A stretch of DNA of 64,000 nt from Streptomyces sp. AA1529 (GTDB lineage: Bacteria > Actinomycetota > Actinomycetes > Streptomycetales > Streptomycetaceae). The first letter of the stretch is position 1, and each line of letters starts with the position of its first letter. The position numbers and the translations under genes are program-made. Below the pieces are notes generated by a model, which was not told the origin of the DNA, did no database searches, and saw nothing but the letters and a program-made list of their open reading frames with translations. Positions 33,752-42,517 of this stretch are shown here, piece by piece. The stretch covers positions 124,001 through 188,000 of the forward strand of contig NZ_ALAP01000092.1 of assembly GCF_000280905.1 (NCBI RefSeq), read 5' to 3'.

Positions 33752-35050
33752 ATGACCGCTGCACCCTCGCGCCGTTCGCTGCTGGCCGGTGGCACCGCCG
33801 CCACCCTCGGCACGCCGCTGCTCGCCCCGTCCGCCGCCGCGGACTCCTCCCCTCCCGGCGGCGGCCACCGCACGCCGCGTGTCGTCCCGGGCGCCGACGC
33901 GGCCGCCGCCGGGGGCTGGCGCACGCTGCGGGGGCGGAAACTCGGCGTCCTCAGCAATCCGACCGGAGTGCTGCGGGACGCCCGGCACGTGGTCGACTCG
34001 ATGGCGGCGCACGAGGAGCTGCGCATCGCGGGCGTCTTCGGCCCGGAACACGGCTTCCGCGGCAGCGCGCAGGCGGGCGGGTCGGAGCCGGAGTTCGAGG
34101 ACCCGCGCACGGGGCTGACGGTCTATGACGCCTACGGCGCCGACGGGGCGAAACTGGCCGCGCTGTTCCGCAAGGCCGACGTGGACACGGTCGTCTTCGA
34201 CATCCAGGACGTCGGGGTGCGCTTCTACACCTACATCTGGACGATGTACCACGCGATGGTCGCGGCGCGGGAGATCGGGGCGTCCTTCGTGGTCCTGGAC
34301 CGGCCGAACCCGATCGGCCGCAGGGCGGACGGCCCGCTGCTGACACCCGAGTTCGCCTCCGGCGTCGGACTCAAGCCGATCATCCAGCAGCACGGTATGA
34401 CGGTCGGTGAGCTGGCCCGCTACTTCAACGGCGAACTGCTGCCCCGGGAGGGCGACGGCGGCCGGGTGGAGCTGGAGGTCGTCCGGGTGCGGGGCTGGTC
34501 GCCGCGCACCCCGGCGCAGGAGACGGGGCTGGCCTGGGTGCCGCCGTCCCCCAACGTCCCGACTCCCGACACGGCGACCGTCTACGCGGGCACCGGGTAC
34601 TTCGAGGGCACCAACCTGTCGGAGGGGCGGGGGACCACGCTGCCCTTCCAGTTCATCGGCGCCCCGTTCCTGGACCACCACTACAGCGACCGGCTCAACG
34701 CGCTCGGACTGCCGGGGGTGCGCTTCCGGGAGGGCTATTTCGTCCCCACCTTCAGCAAGCACCAGGGCAGGACCTGCGCGGGAGTGCAGCTCCTGGTGAC
34801 CGACCCGGCCCGCTACCGGGCCGTGCCGACGGCGGTGGCCATGCTGCGGGAGGCGATGCGGTACGACGGATTCGCCTGGCGCGAGGACGCCGACCCGAAG
34901 CGGCCCTTCTGGATCGACAAGCTGTCGGGCTCCTCCCGGCTGCGGGAGATGCTGGACGCGGGCCGGAGCCTGGAGACGATCACCGGAGCCTGGCGGGCGG
35001 AGGTGCGCGACTTCGAGCGGGCCAGGCGTCCCTACCTGCTCTACCGGTGA
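33752..35050 (+). CDS. Secreted NamZ-like exo-beta-N-acetylmuramidase (DUF1343)
   Basis: 432 aa. A twin-arginine type signal (SRRSLLAGG with a hydrophobic Ala/Leu core) precedes the DUF1343 domain. Family segments are RKLGVLSNPTGVLRD near 61, GVFGPEHGFRGSAQAG near 93-108, DIQDVGVRFYTYIWTMYHAM near 150, VLDRPNPIGRRADGP, and later ISPTFSKH-like FVPTFSKHQGRTCAG. Bacillus NamZ of this family releases terminal MurNAc from cell-wall fragments; here the role in peptidoglycan turnover or scavenging is inferred. The ATG at 33752 precedes the signal peptide. A hairpin terminator follows. Confidence 0.88.
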   Translation: MTAAPSRRSLLAGGTAATLGTPLLAPSAAADSSPPGGGHRTPRVVPGADAAAAGGWRTLRGRKLGVLSNPTGVLRDARHVVDSMAAHEELRIAGVFGPEHGFRGSAQAGGSEPEFEDPRTGLTVYDAYGADGAKLAALFRKADVDTVVFDIQDVGVRFYTYIWTMYHAMVAAREIGASFVVLDRPNPIGRRADGPLLTPEFASGVGLKPIIQQHGMTVGELARYFNGELLPREGDGGRVELEVVRVRGWSPRTPAQETGLAWVPPSPNVPTPDTATVYAGTGYFEGTNLSEGRGTTLPFQFIGAPFLDHHYSDRLNALGLPGVRFREGYFVPTFSKHQGRTCAGVQLLVTDPARYRAVPTAVAMLREAMRYDGFAWREDADPKRPFWIDKLSGSSRLREMLDAGRSLETITGAWRAEVRDFERARRPYLLYR

Positions 35051-35069
35051 GGGACCGCGGCGGTCACTC

Positions 35070-35092
35070 CCGCCGGGCCCCCGGCCCGGCGG
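35070..35092. terminator. Hairpin terminator between convergent NamZ-like and ABC exporter genes
   Basis: A perfect 10-bp stem (CCGCCGGGCC / GGCCCGGCGG) with a 3-base loop, 19 bp after the NamZ-like stop and 49 bp after the exporter stop on the other strand. There is no U-run, as is common for actinobacterial terminators; it could serve both directions. Confidence 0.55.
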
Positions 35093-35141
35093 CGCCCGTC
35101 CACCGCCGTCTCCGGGCCGGCCGCCCGCTGTCGCCTGCGGG

Positions 35142-36986
35142 TCAGCCGCGCACCGCCGCGTCCGCGGTCCGGCTGTCGCGCCGCACCAGCGCGGCGTACC
35201 TTCCCTCCGCCGCGAGGAGCTCGGTGTGGGTGCCGCGCTCGGCGATCCGCCCGCCGTCCAGGACGACGATCTGGTCGGCGTCGCGGATGGTGGAGAGACG
35301 GTGCGCGATGGTGAGCGTGGTGCGCCCTTCCGAGAGTGCGTCGACGGCTTCCTGGACCGCGCGTTCGGTGCGGGTGTCGAGTGCGCTGGTGGCCTCGTCC
35401 AGGATGAGCACCGGCGGGTCGCGCAGGATGGTGCGCGCGAGGGCGAGCCGCTGCTTCTCGCCACCGGAGAAGCGGTAGCCGCGCTCGCCGACGAGGGTGT
35501 CGTAGCCGTCCGGCAGCGCGGCGATCTGCTCGTGGATCTGCGCGGCGGCCGCCGCCTCGCGCAGTTCCTCGTCGGTGGCGTCCGGCCGGGCGAAGCGGAG
35601 GTTGTCGGCGACCGTCGCGTGGAAGAGGTAGGTCTCCTGGGAGACCACGCCGACGGCTCCGGAGAGGGTCGCGAAGTCGAGGTCCCGTACGTCGACGCCG
35701 TCGAGGGTCACCCGGCCCCCGGTCACGTCGTAGAGCCGGGGCACCAGGTAGCTGAGGGTGGACTTGCCCGAACCGGTGGCCCCCACGACCGCGAGGCTGC
35801 TGCCGGCGGGGACGGTCAGGTCGATACCGCGCAGAGTGTGGCCGCCGTCGCGTGCGGGGCTGCCCGGCGGACGGGTGTCGTAGGTGAAGTCCACGTTCTC
35901 GAAGCGGATTTCACCGCGCACCTGCGGAAGCGGGGCGGGGCGGCGGGGTTCGGTGATGGAGACGGGCAGATCGAGGTACTCGAAGATGCGCTGGAAGAGC
36001 GCCAGCGAGGTCTGCATCTCCACGCCCGTGGTGAGCAGCGAGACGGTGGGGCGCAGCAGCCCCTGCTGGAGGGTGACGAAGGCGACGAGGGTGCCGATGG
36101 AGAAGGCGGGCCCGCCGAAGTGGGTGAGCATGCCCGCCGTCCAGTAGAGCAGTGCGGGGATCGCGGACATGACGATACCGATGGTGGACATCCGCCAGCG
36201 CCCGGCCATGTGGGATCGGATCTCCAGGTCGGCCAGGGTCTCGGATTCACCGGCGAAGTTCCTGGTGAGCGAGTCGGCCCGGCCCATGGTGCGGCCGAGC
36301 AGGATGCCGCTGACCGACAGGGACTCGGTCACGAGCGCGGACATGGCGGCCATCTGCTTCTGCCGCTGGGTGGTGATGCGCTTGCGCTCCCGCCCCACCC
36401 GGCGGCTCACCCAGACGAAGAAGGGCAGCAGTACCAGGGAGGCCAGCGTGAGCCGCCAGTCCAGCGCGAGCATGGCGACGATGGTGGCCACCACGCTGGT
36501 GAGGTTGGAGACCAGCGAGGTCGCCGTCGAGGTGACGGTGGCCTGCATTCCGCCGATGTCGTTGGCGATGCGGGACTGGACCTCGCCCGTCCGGGTCCGG
36601 GTGAAGAAGGCGAGCGGCATCCGCTGGAGCTTGGCGTACACCCCGGTGCGCAGGTCGTGCATGACGCGCTGGCCGACCGTGGTGCTGATGAGCGTCTGGA
36701 GCACACCGAAGACGCTGGTGACGACCGCGGTGACGATCAGGCCGAGGGCGAGCAGCGAGAGCAGCCCGGTGCGCTGCTGGGGGATGGCGACGTCCAGGAT
36801 CTCGCGCAGCAGGAACGGCGAGGCGACGGAGACCAGGGAGGAGGCGGCCACCAGGAGGCCGACCAGGGTCAGGCGGGCACGGTAGGGGCGGAAGAGCCGC
36901 AGGATGCGGCGCACCTGTGCGGGCTGCTCCCGCGGCGTCGGGGTTTCCTGCGGTGACGGCGTCCAGCCGGATGCTTCACGGTGCAA
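35142..36986 (-). CDS. ABC exporter (fused membrane and ATPase domains)
   Basis: 614 aa, a six-helix exporter membrane domain (residues about 35-320) fused to an ATPase. Walker A is VVGATGSGKST near 400, the signature is FSGGEKQRLALART near 500 and Walker B VLILDEATSALDTRTE. All catalytic motifs are intact, so it can work as a homodimer; substrate is unknown. The start is a TTG at 36986 with GAGGAG close upstream; no ATG or GTG fits better. It is divergent from a MarR regulator with two tandem repeats between the genes, suggesting that MarR represses it and that the exporter removes a toxic compound. Confidence 0.9.
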   Translation of the reverse strand: MHREASGWTPSPQETPTPREQPAQVRRILRLFRPYRARLTLVGLLVAASSLVSVASPFLLREILDVAIPQQRTGLLSLLALGLIVTAVVTSVFGVLQTLISTTVGQRVMHDLRTGVYAKLQRMPLAFFTRTRTGEVQSRIANDIGGMQATVTSTATSLVSNLTSVVATIVAMLALDWRLTLASLVLLPFFVWVSRRVGRERKRITTQRQKQMAAMSALVTESLSVSGILLGRTMGRADSLTRNFAGESETLADLEIRSHMAGRWRMSTIGIVMSAIPALLYWTAGMLTHFGGPAFSIGTLVAFVTLQQGLLRPTVSLLTTGVEMQTSLALFQRIFEYLDLPVSITEPRRPAPLPQVRGEIRFENVDFTYDTRPPGSPARDGGHTLRGIDLTVPAGSSLAVVGATGSGKSTLSYLVPRLYDVTGGRVTLDGVDVRDLDFATLSGAVGVVSQETYLFHATVADNLRFARPDATDEELREAAAAAQIHEQIAALPDGYDTLVGERGYRFSGGEKQRLALARTILRDPPVLILDEATSALDTRTERAVQEAVDALSEGRTTLTIAHRLSTIRDADQIVVLDGGRIAERGTHTELLAAEGRYAALVRRDSRTADAAVRG

Positions 36987-37079
36987 GGGGCTCCTCGGTA
37001 CTCGGGGGTGTGCACCGGGGGCGGAGCGGTCCGCCGGCCCGGGGCGCTCGGCGGGCTGCGCCGAGGGTCATGGAGCATA

Positions 37080-37111
37080 GTTCATCGTTACCTATGTTCA
37101 CAATGACCTAT
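37080..37111. promoter_or_regulatory. Two tandem 16-bp repeats in the MarR/exporter intergenic region (candidate operator)
   Basis: Positions 37080-37095 and 37096-37111 share GTTCA-N5-ACCTAT, with 11 of 16 bases identical and no spacer. They lie 21 bp before the MarR start and about 95 bp before the exporter start, in an AT-rich patch. The arrangement suggests two adjacent regulator-binding sites overlapping the promoters of both genes. Confidence 0.55.
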
Positions 37112-37131
37112 ATCCTGATAACCTGCCGGGC

Positions 37132-37578
37132 ATGGTCCACCACCCCTCCGCCGAACGCGCCTCCGACCTGGCTGACCAGCTCCTGCATCTGACGAAGCGG
37201 ATCAACCACGCACATCGGGAGAACTTCGCGCCGCTGGGGGTCACCCCGGCGCAGGGCCGCATGCTGCGCACGGTCGCGCACTGTCCGCAGCCACCCCGGA
37301 TGGCGGACCTCGCCGCCCGGCTGGGCGTGGTGCCCCGGCAGGTCACCAGCCTGGTCGACGCGCTGGAGGAACGCGGCCTGGTACGCCGCTCCCCCGACGC
37401 CACCAACCGCCGGGTGATCCGCATCGAACTGACGGAAGGCGGCTCGACGGCCCTCACCGCACTGCGCCGGGCCCGCAGGAGCGCCGCGGAGGAACTGCTC
37501 GCGCCACTGACCGCCGCGCAGCGCGACGAACTCAGCCGGCTGCTGGCCCTGCTCGATGCGGACCAGGGCGGTCACTGA
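37132..37578 (+). CDS. MarR-family transcriptional regulator
   Basis: 148 aa. The central winged helix-turn-helix comprises LGVTPAQGRMLRTVAH near 35-50, MADLAARLGVVPRQVTSLVDAL near 59-80 (recognition helix) and a wing with RRSPDATNRRVIRIELTEGG near 86-105. Long helices at both ends mediate dimerisation. It probably represses its own gene and the divergent ABC exporter and is released by a small ligand. The ATG at 37132 lies just after the tandem repeats. Confidence 0.9.
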   Translation: MVHHPSAERASDLADQLLHLTKRINHAHRENFAPLGVTPAQGRMLRTVAHCPQPPRMADLAARLGVVPRQVTSLVDALEERGLVRRSPDATNRRVIRIELTEGGSTALTALRRARRSAAEELLAPLTAAQRDELSRLLALLDADQGGH

Positions 37579-37755
37579 CCCTCGGCCACGGGCCCGCGCC
37601 GAGCCCGCGGAGGCGCGGGCGCCGCAGCGCAGCGACCGGCCGGGGACCGTTGCGCGGCGGGAACGACCCGCACGGATCCGGCCCGCCGGCGGAACTAGCA
37701 TGTGCCACACACAAGCCCGCACTCCCGCCCGACCCCTGCGCGCCCAGGAGATGCC

Positions 37756-40725
37756 ATGCCGCTGCTCGAACCCGAGGCCGGAGCGCTGCGCCCGCTGACC
37801 GGCACCGGCCACTCCCCCGCCGCCGACCGGGTCCCCGAGACGCTGGCACACGGAACGCCCCAGCCGCTGCGCGGCGACCTGGAGCGGCTGCTCGGGCCGG
37901 AGAAAGTGCTCAGCAAGGTGTCCGACTTGGTGCGCTACGCCTCCGACGCGAGCCCCTACCGCTTCGTGCCGCAGGTCGTCGTCCTGGCCGAGGACGTGGC
38001 CGATGTCTCCGCCGTGCTCGGGTACGCACGGGAGAACGGCCGGGACGCCGTCTTCCGCGCCGCGGGCACCTCCCTGAACGGGCAGGCCCAGGGCGAGGAC
38101 ATCCTGATCGACGTCCGCCGGCACTGGGCGGGCGTCGAGGTGCTGGCGGAGGGCGAACAGGCCCGGATCCGGCCGGGTACCACCGTCTTCCGCACCAACG
38201 CTGCGCTGGCGCGGCACGGACGGCTGATCGGCCCCGACCCGGCCAGCGCCATCGCCTGCACCGTGGGCGGAGTGGTGGCCAACAACGCCTCCGGGATGAC
38301 CGCCGGAACCACGCGCAACTCCTACCGCACGGTCGCCTCGCTCACCTGCGTCCTGCCCAGCGGCACGGTCGTGGACACGGCGGACCCGGCCGCGGAGGAG
38401 AAGCTGGCACAGGCCGAGCCGGAGCTGTGCGCGGGGCTGCTGGCGCTCAAGGCGGAGATCGAGGCGGACGCCGCGCTGGTCACCCGGATCCGGGCGAAGC
38501 ACGAGCTGAAGAACACCAACGGATACCGGCTCGACGCCTTCCTCGACGGCAGCACCCCGGTGGAGATCCTGCGCGGGCTGATGGTGGGCTCCCAGGGCAC
38601 GCTCGGCTTCCTCGCCGAGTTCGTCTTCGACACCCTGCCCCTGCACCGGCGCACCTCGACCGGACTGTTCTTCTTCCCGTCGCTGTCCGCGGCGGCCGCA
38701 GCCGTGCCGCGCTTCAACGAGGCCGGCGCACTGTCCGTGGAGCTGATGGACGGGAACACGCTGCGCGCCTCGGTCAGCGTCTCCGGCGTGCCGCAGGACT
38801 GGGCGGAACTGCCCAAGGAGACCACGGCCCTGCTGGTGGAGTTCCGCTCCCCCGACGACGCCGTGCGCGAGGAGCGCGAAGAGGCGGCGCGTGCGGTGCT
38901 GGCCGAACTGGAGCTGGTCGCCCCGGTCGCCTCCGTCACCAACGAACTCACCCGCGACCCGGCCACGATCGCCTCCTACTGGAAGGCGCGCAAGGCGTTC
39001 GTCACCGCGGTCGGCGGCTCGCGCCCCGCGGGCACCACGCTGATCACCGAGGACTTCGCCGTACCGCCCTCCCGGCTGGCCGAAGCCTGCGAGGCGCTGC
39101 TGGAGCTGCAGGAGCAGCACGGATTCGACGCGGCCGTCGCCGGCCACGCGGCACACGGCAATCTGCACTTCCTGCTGGCCTTCGACGCGGCGGCGCCGGA
39201 CGACGTGGAGCGCTACGCGGCCTTCATGGACGCGTTCTGCCGGATGACCGTGGAGCGCTTCGACGGCTCCCTGAAGGCCGAGCACGCCACCGGCCGCAAC
39301 ATCGCCCCCTTCCTGGAGCTGGAGTGGGGCAGCACGGCGACGGAGCTGATGTGGCGGGTGAAGCGGCTGCTGGACCCGACCGGGGTACTGGCGCCCGGGG
39401 TGCTGCTGGACCGCGATCCGCAGGCACATCTGCGAGGCCTCAAGTCCATCCCCGCGGTGGAGGCGTCCGCCGACCCCTGCATCGAGTGCGGCTTCTGCGA
39501 ACCGACCTGCCCGAGCGAGGACCTGACCACCACGCCGCGGCAGCGGATCGTGCTGCGCCGGGAGATGACGCGGCAGGCCCCCGGCTCGCTCGTCGGCGAG
39601 AATCTGCTGGCCAGCTACGGCTACGACGCCGTCGACACCTGCGCGGGCGACTCCACGTGCAAGCTGGACTGCCCGGTCGGCATCGACACCGGAGCCCTGA
39701 TGAAGACCCTCCGGCACGCCCGCCACTCGCCGCGGGAGGAGCGCGCCGCGGAGCGCACCGCGCGGCACTTCGCACAGGTGGAGCGCGCGGCCCGGCTCGC
39801 GGTGGCCGCCGGGGACCGGATCCGCCGCCGGGTGCGCGGGCGGGGAGGAGATCTGGGCGACCGGCTGCTCGGCGCCGCGACCGGTGCCGCCCGCCGGGCG
39901 GTCCGCCCCGACCTGGTGCCGCAGTGGCTGCCGGAGATCCCGGCGGCGGCTGCCAAACGTCTCCCGGCGACGGCCAGGCAGGACGCCGCCGCGGTCTACT
40001 ATCCGGCGTGCGTGAACCGCATCTTCGGCGATCCGGACGGCCACCGCGGGCTGTCGCTGCCGGAAGCCCTGGTCACCGTGTCGGCCCGCGCGGGTCGCCC
40101 GGTGTGGACACCGGAGGACGTCACCGGGACCTGCTGCGCGACGATCTGGCACTCCAAGGGCTACGAGGCGGGCAACACCCTGATGGCCAACCGCATGGTG
40201 GAGGCCGCGTGGCGGTGGACCGACGGAGGTGAACTCCCGCTCGTCGTCGACGCGTCCTCCTGCACTCTGGGACTGACGGAAGAGGTCGTCCCGTACCTGA
40301 CACCGGCCAATCGCACACTGCACGCGAGGCTGACCGTGCTCGACTCCCTCGTGTGGGCCGCCCGCGAGCTGCTGCCGCGGCTCACGGTGGAGCGGAAGGT
40401 CGCCTCGGCCGTGCTCCATCCCACCTGCTCCATGCGGCACCTGGGCGACGAGGCGGAGCTGCGCGAGGTGGCCGAGGCATGCGCCGAGGAGGTCGTGGTG
40501 CCGCTCGACGCGGGATGCTGCGCCTTCGCCGGTGACCGCGGCCTGCTGCACGAGGAGCTGACCGCCTCGGCGACGGCGCGGGAGGCCGCGGAGGTGAACC
40601 GTCGTTCCTACGACACGTATCTGTCGGCCAACCGCACCTGCGAGATCGGCCTCGACCACGCGACCGGCAACCGGGGATACCACTCGGTCCTCCAGGAACT
40701 GGAGCTGGCCACCCGGCCGCGGTGA
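37756..40725 (+). CDS. FAD-linked, Fe-S-containing D-lactate dehydrogenase-type fusion protein
   Basis: 989 aa joining GlcD- and GlcF-like parts. An FAD-binding domain (residues about 60-240; RAAGTSLNGQAQGEDILIDV, IACTVGGVVANNASGM) is followed by an FAD-oxidase C-terminal domain (AGHAAHGNLHFLLAFD near 475). Then come a ferredoxin part with CIECGFCEPTC near 575 and CKLDCPVG near 635, and two CCG domains (YYPACVNRI with GTCCATIW, and LHPTCSMRH with GCCAFAGDRG). Such fusions oxidise D-lactate or D-2-hydroxy acids and pass electrons to quinone. The ATG at 37756 follows AGGAG; an earlier in-frame ATG at 37702 is less likely. It is monocistronic with a strong terminator. Confidence 0.9.
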   Translation: MPLLEPEAGALRPLTGTGHSPAADRVPETLAHGTPQPLRGDLERLLGPEKVLSKVSDLVRYASDASPYRFVPQVVVLAEDVADVSAVLGYARENGRDAVFRAAGTSLNGQAQGEDILIDVRRHWAGVEVLAEGEQARIRPGTTVFRTNAALARHGRLIGPDPASAIACTVGGVVANNASGMTAGTTRNSYRTVASLTCVLPSGTVVDTADPAAEEKLAQAEPELCAGLLALKAEIEADAALVTRIRAKHELKNTNGYRLDAFLDGSTPVEILRGLMVGSQGTLGFLAEFVFDTLPLHRRTSTGLFFFPSLSAAAAAVPRFNEAGALSVELMDGNTLRASVSVSGVPQDWAELPKETTALLVEFRSPDDAVREEREEAARAVLAELELVAPVASVTNELTRDPATIASYWKARKAFVTAVGGSRPAGTTLITEDFAVPPSRLAEACEALLELQEQHGFDAAVAGHAAHGNLHFLLAFDAAAPDDVERYAAFMDAFCRMTVERFDGSLKAEHATGRNIAPFLELEWGSTATELMWRVKRLLDPTGVLAPGVLLDRDPQAHLRGLKSIPAVEASADPCIECGFCEPTCPSEDLTTTPRQRIVLRREMTRQAPGSLVGENLLASYGYDAVDTCAGDSTCKLDCPVGIDTGALMKTLRHARHSPREERAAERTARHFAQVERAARLAVAAGDRIRRRVRGRGGDLGDRLLGAATGAARRAVRPDLVPQWLPEIPAAAAKRLPATARQDAAAVYYPACVNRIFGDPDGHRGLSLPEALVTVSARAGRPVWTPEDVTGTCCATIWHSKGYEAGNTLMANRMVEAAWRWTDGGELPLVVDASSCTLGLTEEVVPYLTPANRTLHARLTVLDSLVWAARELLPRLTVERKVASAVLHPTCSMRHLGDEAELREVAEACAEEVVVPLDAGCCAFAGDRGLLHEELTASATAREAAEVNRRSYDTYLSANRTCEIGLDHATGNRGYHSVLQELELATRPR

Positions 40726-40733
40726 ACCGGTGC

Positions 40734-40761
40734 GGGCGGGCCGCGGGCATGCGGCCCGCCC
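40734..40761. terminator. Bidirectional hairpin terminator between convergent dehydrogenase and amylase genes
   Basis: A perfect 11-bp stem, GGGCGGGCCGC paired with GCGGCCCGCCC, with a 6-base loop. It lies 8 bp after the dehydrogenase stop and 14 bp after the amylase stop on the opposite strand, so it can serve both. Confidence 0.75.
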
Positions 40762-40775
40762 GTCCACCCCGTTCC

Positions 40776-42194
40776 TCAGCCGGCCGCCTCGATGTGGAAG
40801 GCCACCGCTTGGTGGGCCGGGACCGTCAGCCGGGCGCTGCCGTCTGCGGCGACCGTGACCTGCTGCGCGCAGCCGCTTTGCGCGGCGGCGACATCGCAGT
40901 ACGTCCCGGCGGGCAGGGAGGTCTGGAACGTCCTGCTCAGTTCGGCGTCGCCGTTGTTGAGGGCGACGAATCCGCGGTCGCCGCGCCCGAAGGCGAGTGC
41001 CTGGCCCTCGGACCACCAGTTCGTCAGCTCCGCGGTGCCCACCGTGTTGCGGAAGCCGACCATGCCGGTGATCTCGGGTTCGGCGTGGAGGTCCGTCCAC
41101 CCGGTCTCCCCGGTGGGCGGTCCGGCGTCACGGTCGGTGAACATGTAGCCCGAGAAGATGTTCGGGGAACCGTAGGGATGGGCCAGTTCGAAGACGGTGG
41201 CGAGGGTGTGGGCGGCGCCGTCCCGGTAGGTGAGCGTCGAGCCGTTGCGTTCGGTGTCCCAGTTGTCGACGAACGTGCGTGCCGCCGCGCTCTCCAGCAT
41301 GCCGTCACCGACGCTCCGCAGGGATCCGAGATCGCCGCCCTGGAAGGCGCTCTTGAGGCGGCGGCCGTAGCGGAACTCGTCCACGTCGCCGACACCGGTG
41401 TACTCCTCGGGCTGCACCGCCTCACCGGCACCGTGGATGACCTCGCTGACCCAGTAGCCCGGCGGCCGGGTCAGCTTCGCCTTGACGGCCGCCAGATCGG
41501 AGGCGGCCATGTGCTTGGCCGCGTCGATGCGGAACCCGGCCACGCCGAGGGAGCGCAGATCGTCGAGATATCCGGCGAGCGCCCCGCGCACCTTCTCGCT
41601 GCCGGTGTCCAGGTCGGCCAGGCCGACGAGTTCGCAGTTCTGCACGTCGTCGCGGTCGGTGTAGTCCGAGATGTCGTGCCGGCAGGTGTGGAAGTCGGCG
41701 TCCCGGTAGGTCCCGGGGTAGTCGTACTTGCTGTACGCGGTGCCGCCGGTGCCGGTACCCGACCCGGACGTCATGTGGTTGACGACCGCGTCGGCGATGA
41801 CCTGCACACCGGCCGCCGCACAGGTGTCGACCATGCGTGCGAAGTCCTCCCGGTCGCCGAGCCGTCCGGCGATCCGGTAGCTGACCGGCTGGTAGGACGT
41901 CCACCACTGGTCGCCCCGGATGTGTTCGGTGGCGGGTGAGACCTCGACATAGCCGTACCCAGCCGGGCCGAGGGTGTCGGTGCACTCCCGGGCGACGGAG
42001 GTGAACGGGCGCTCGAACAGCGTCGCGGTGACGGTCCGTCCGCCCGGCGCAGCGGATCCGTCCGCGGCGGGCCGTGCCGGCACCGCGGCTGCCGGTGCCG
42101 GGCGGGCCGTCCGGGCCTGCCAGGGTGTCGCCGCCAGCAGGGCGCCGGCCACCAGCACGCCCGCCGTACCGGCGCTGAGCAGTCGTCTTCTCAT
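40776..42194 (-). CDS. Secreted alpha-amylase (GH13)
   Basis: 472 aa with a Sec signal peptide (MRRRLLSAG then hydrophobic Ala/Leu). GH13 regions are [11 protein letters not shown] near 135, [12 protein letters not shown] near 221 (catalytic Asp), III SEVIHG near 250 (catalytic Glu) and [11 protein letters not shown] near 311 (third Asp). Region IV has Trp where the usual motif is FVxNHD. The protein ends in a beta-sandwich C domain and lacks a starch-binding CBM20. It hydrolyses internal alpha-1,4 bonds of starch. The start is ATG 42194 with AAGGAG. Upstream, CTTGCAG-like elements near a good promoter suggest MalR-type control. Confidence 0.9.
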   Translation of the reverse strand: MRRRLLSAGTAGVLVAGALLAATPWQARTARPAPAAAVPARPAADGSAAPGGRTVTATLFERPFTSVARECTDTLGPAGYGYVEVSPATEHIRGDQWWTSYQPVSYRIAGRLGDREDFARMVDTCAAAGVQVIADAVVNHMTSGSGTGTGGTAYSKYDYPGTYRDADFHTCRHDISDYTDRDDVQNCELVGLADLDTGSEKVRGALAGYLDDLRSLGVAGFRIDAAKHMAASDLAAVKAKLTRPPGYWVSEVIHGAGEAVQPEEYTGVGDVDEFRYGRRLKSAFQGGDLGSLRSVGDGMLESAAARTFVDNWDTERNGSTLTYRDGAAHTLATVFELAHPYGSPNIFSGYMFTDRDAGPPTGETGWTDLHAEPEITGMVGFRNTVGTAELTNWWSEGQALAFGRGDRGFVALNNGDAELSRTFQTSLPAGTYCDVAAAQSGCAQQVTVAADGSARLTVPAHQAVAFHIEAAG

Positions 42195-42319
42195 CGTGCG
42201 GCTCCTTCGGTCTGCGGGCGCGCAAGGGCCCGGGAAGGCAGCAGCCGGCTAGCTCGGCCACCGTGGGGGGAGGCGAACGGGCGGTTGCCGAGGGCCCGTT
42301 CACGGGTGGTACGGCGGGG

Positions 42320-42394
42320 AGACTGCCGGTGCCCGGGAGCGCCGTCAAGTGATCCTGCAAGTATTTCCGTCTCATTGCGGCAAGATTTTGCGAG
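42320..42394 (-). promoter_or_regulatory. Amylase promoter with CTTGCAG/CTTGC-type operator elements
   Basis: Minus-strand TTGACG (42348-42343), 17-base spacer, CAGTCT (42325-42320). Immediately upstream are CTTGCAG (42361-42355), CTTGCCGCAA (42384-42375) and CTCGCAA (42394-42388). They resemble the CTTGCAG repeats bound by the LacI-type regulator MalR at streptomycete amylase promoters. Confidence 0.5.
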
Positions 42395-42517
42395 CACGGA
42401 AGTCCATCCACGGGCGACGAGAGTCCACGTGCGCACTCTTGCGGCCCGGTGGTCTCCACCAGCAGGGTCCTGCATCGAGATCACGCATCCGAGTTGCAGA
42501 GAACTGCGGGAGACCCG

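Noticed and set aside
37108-41100. A 1330-codon minus-strand frame opposite the D-lactate dehydrogenase-type fusion
   Set aside because: Same shadow effect; the plus-strand protein carries full FAD and Fe-S motifs.
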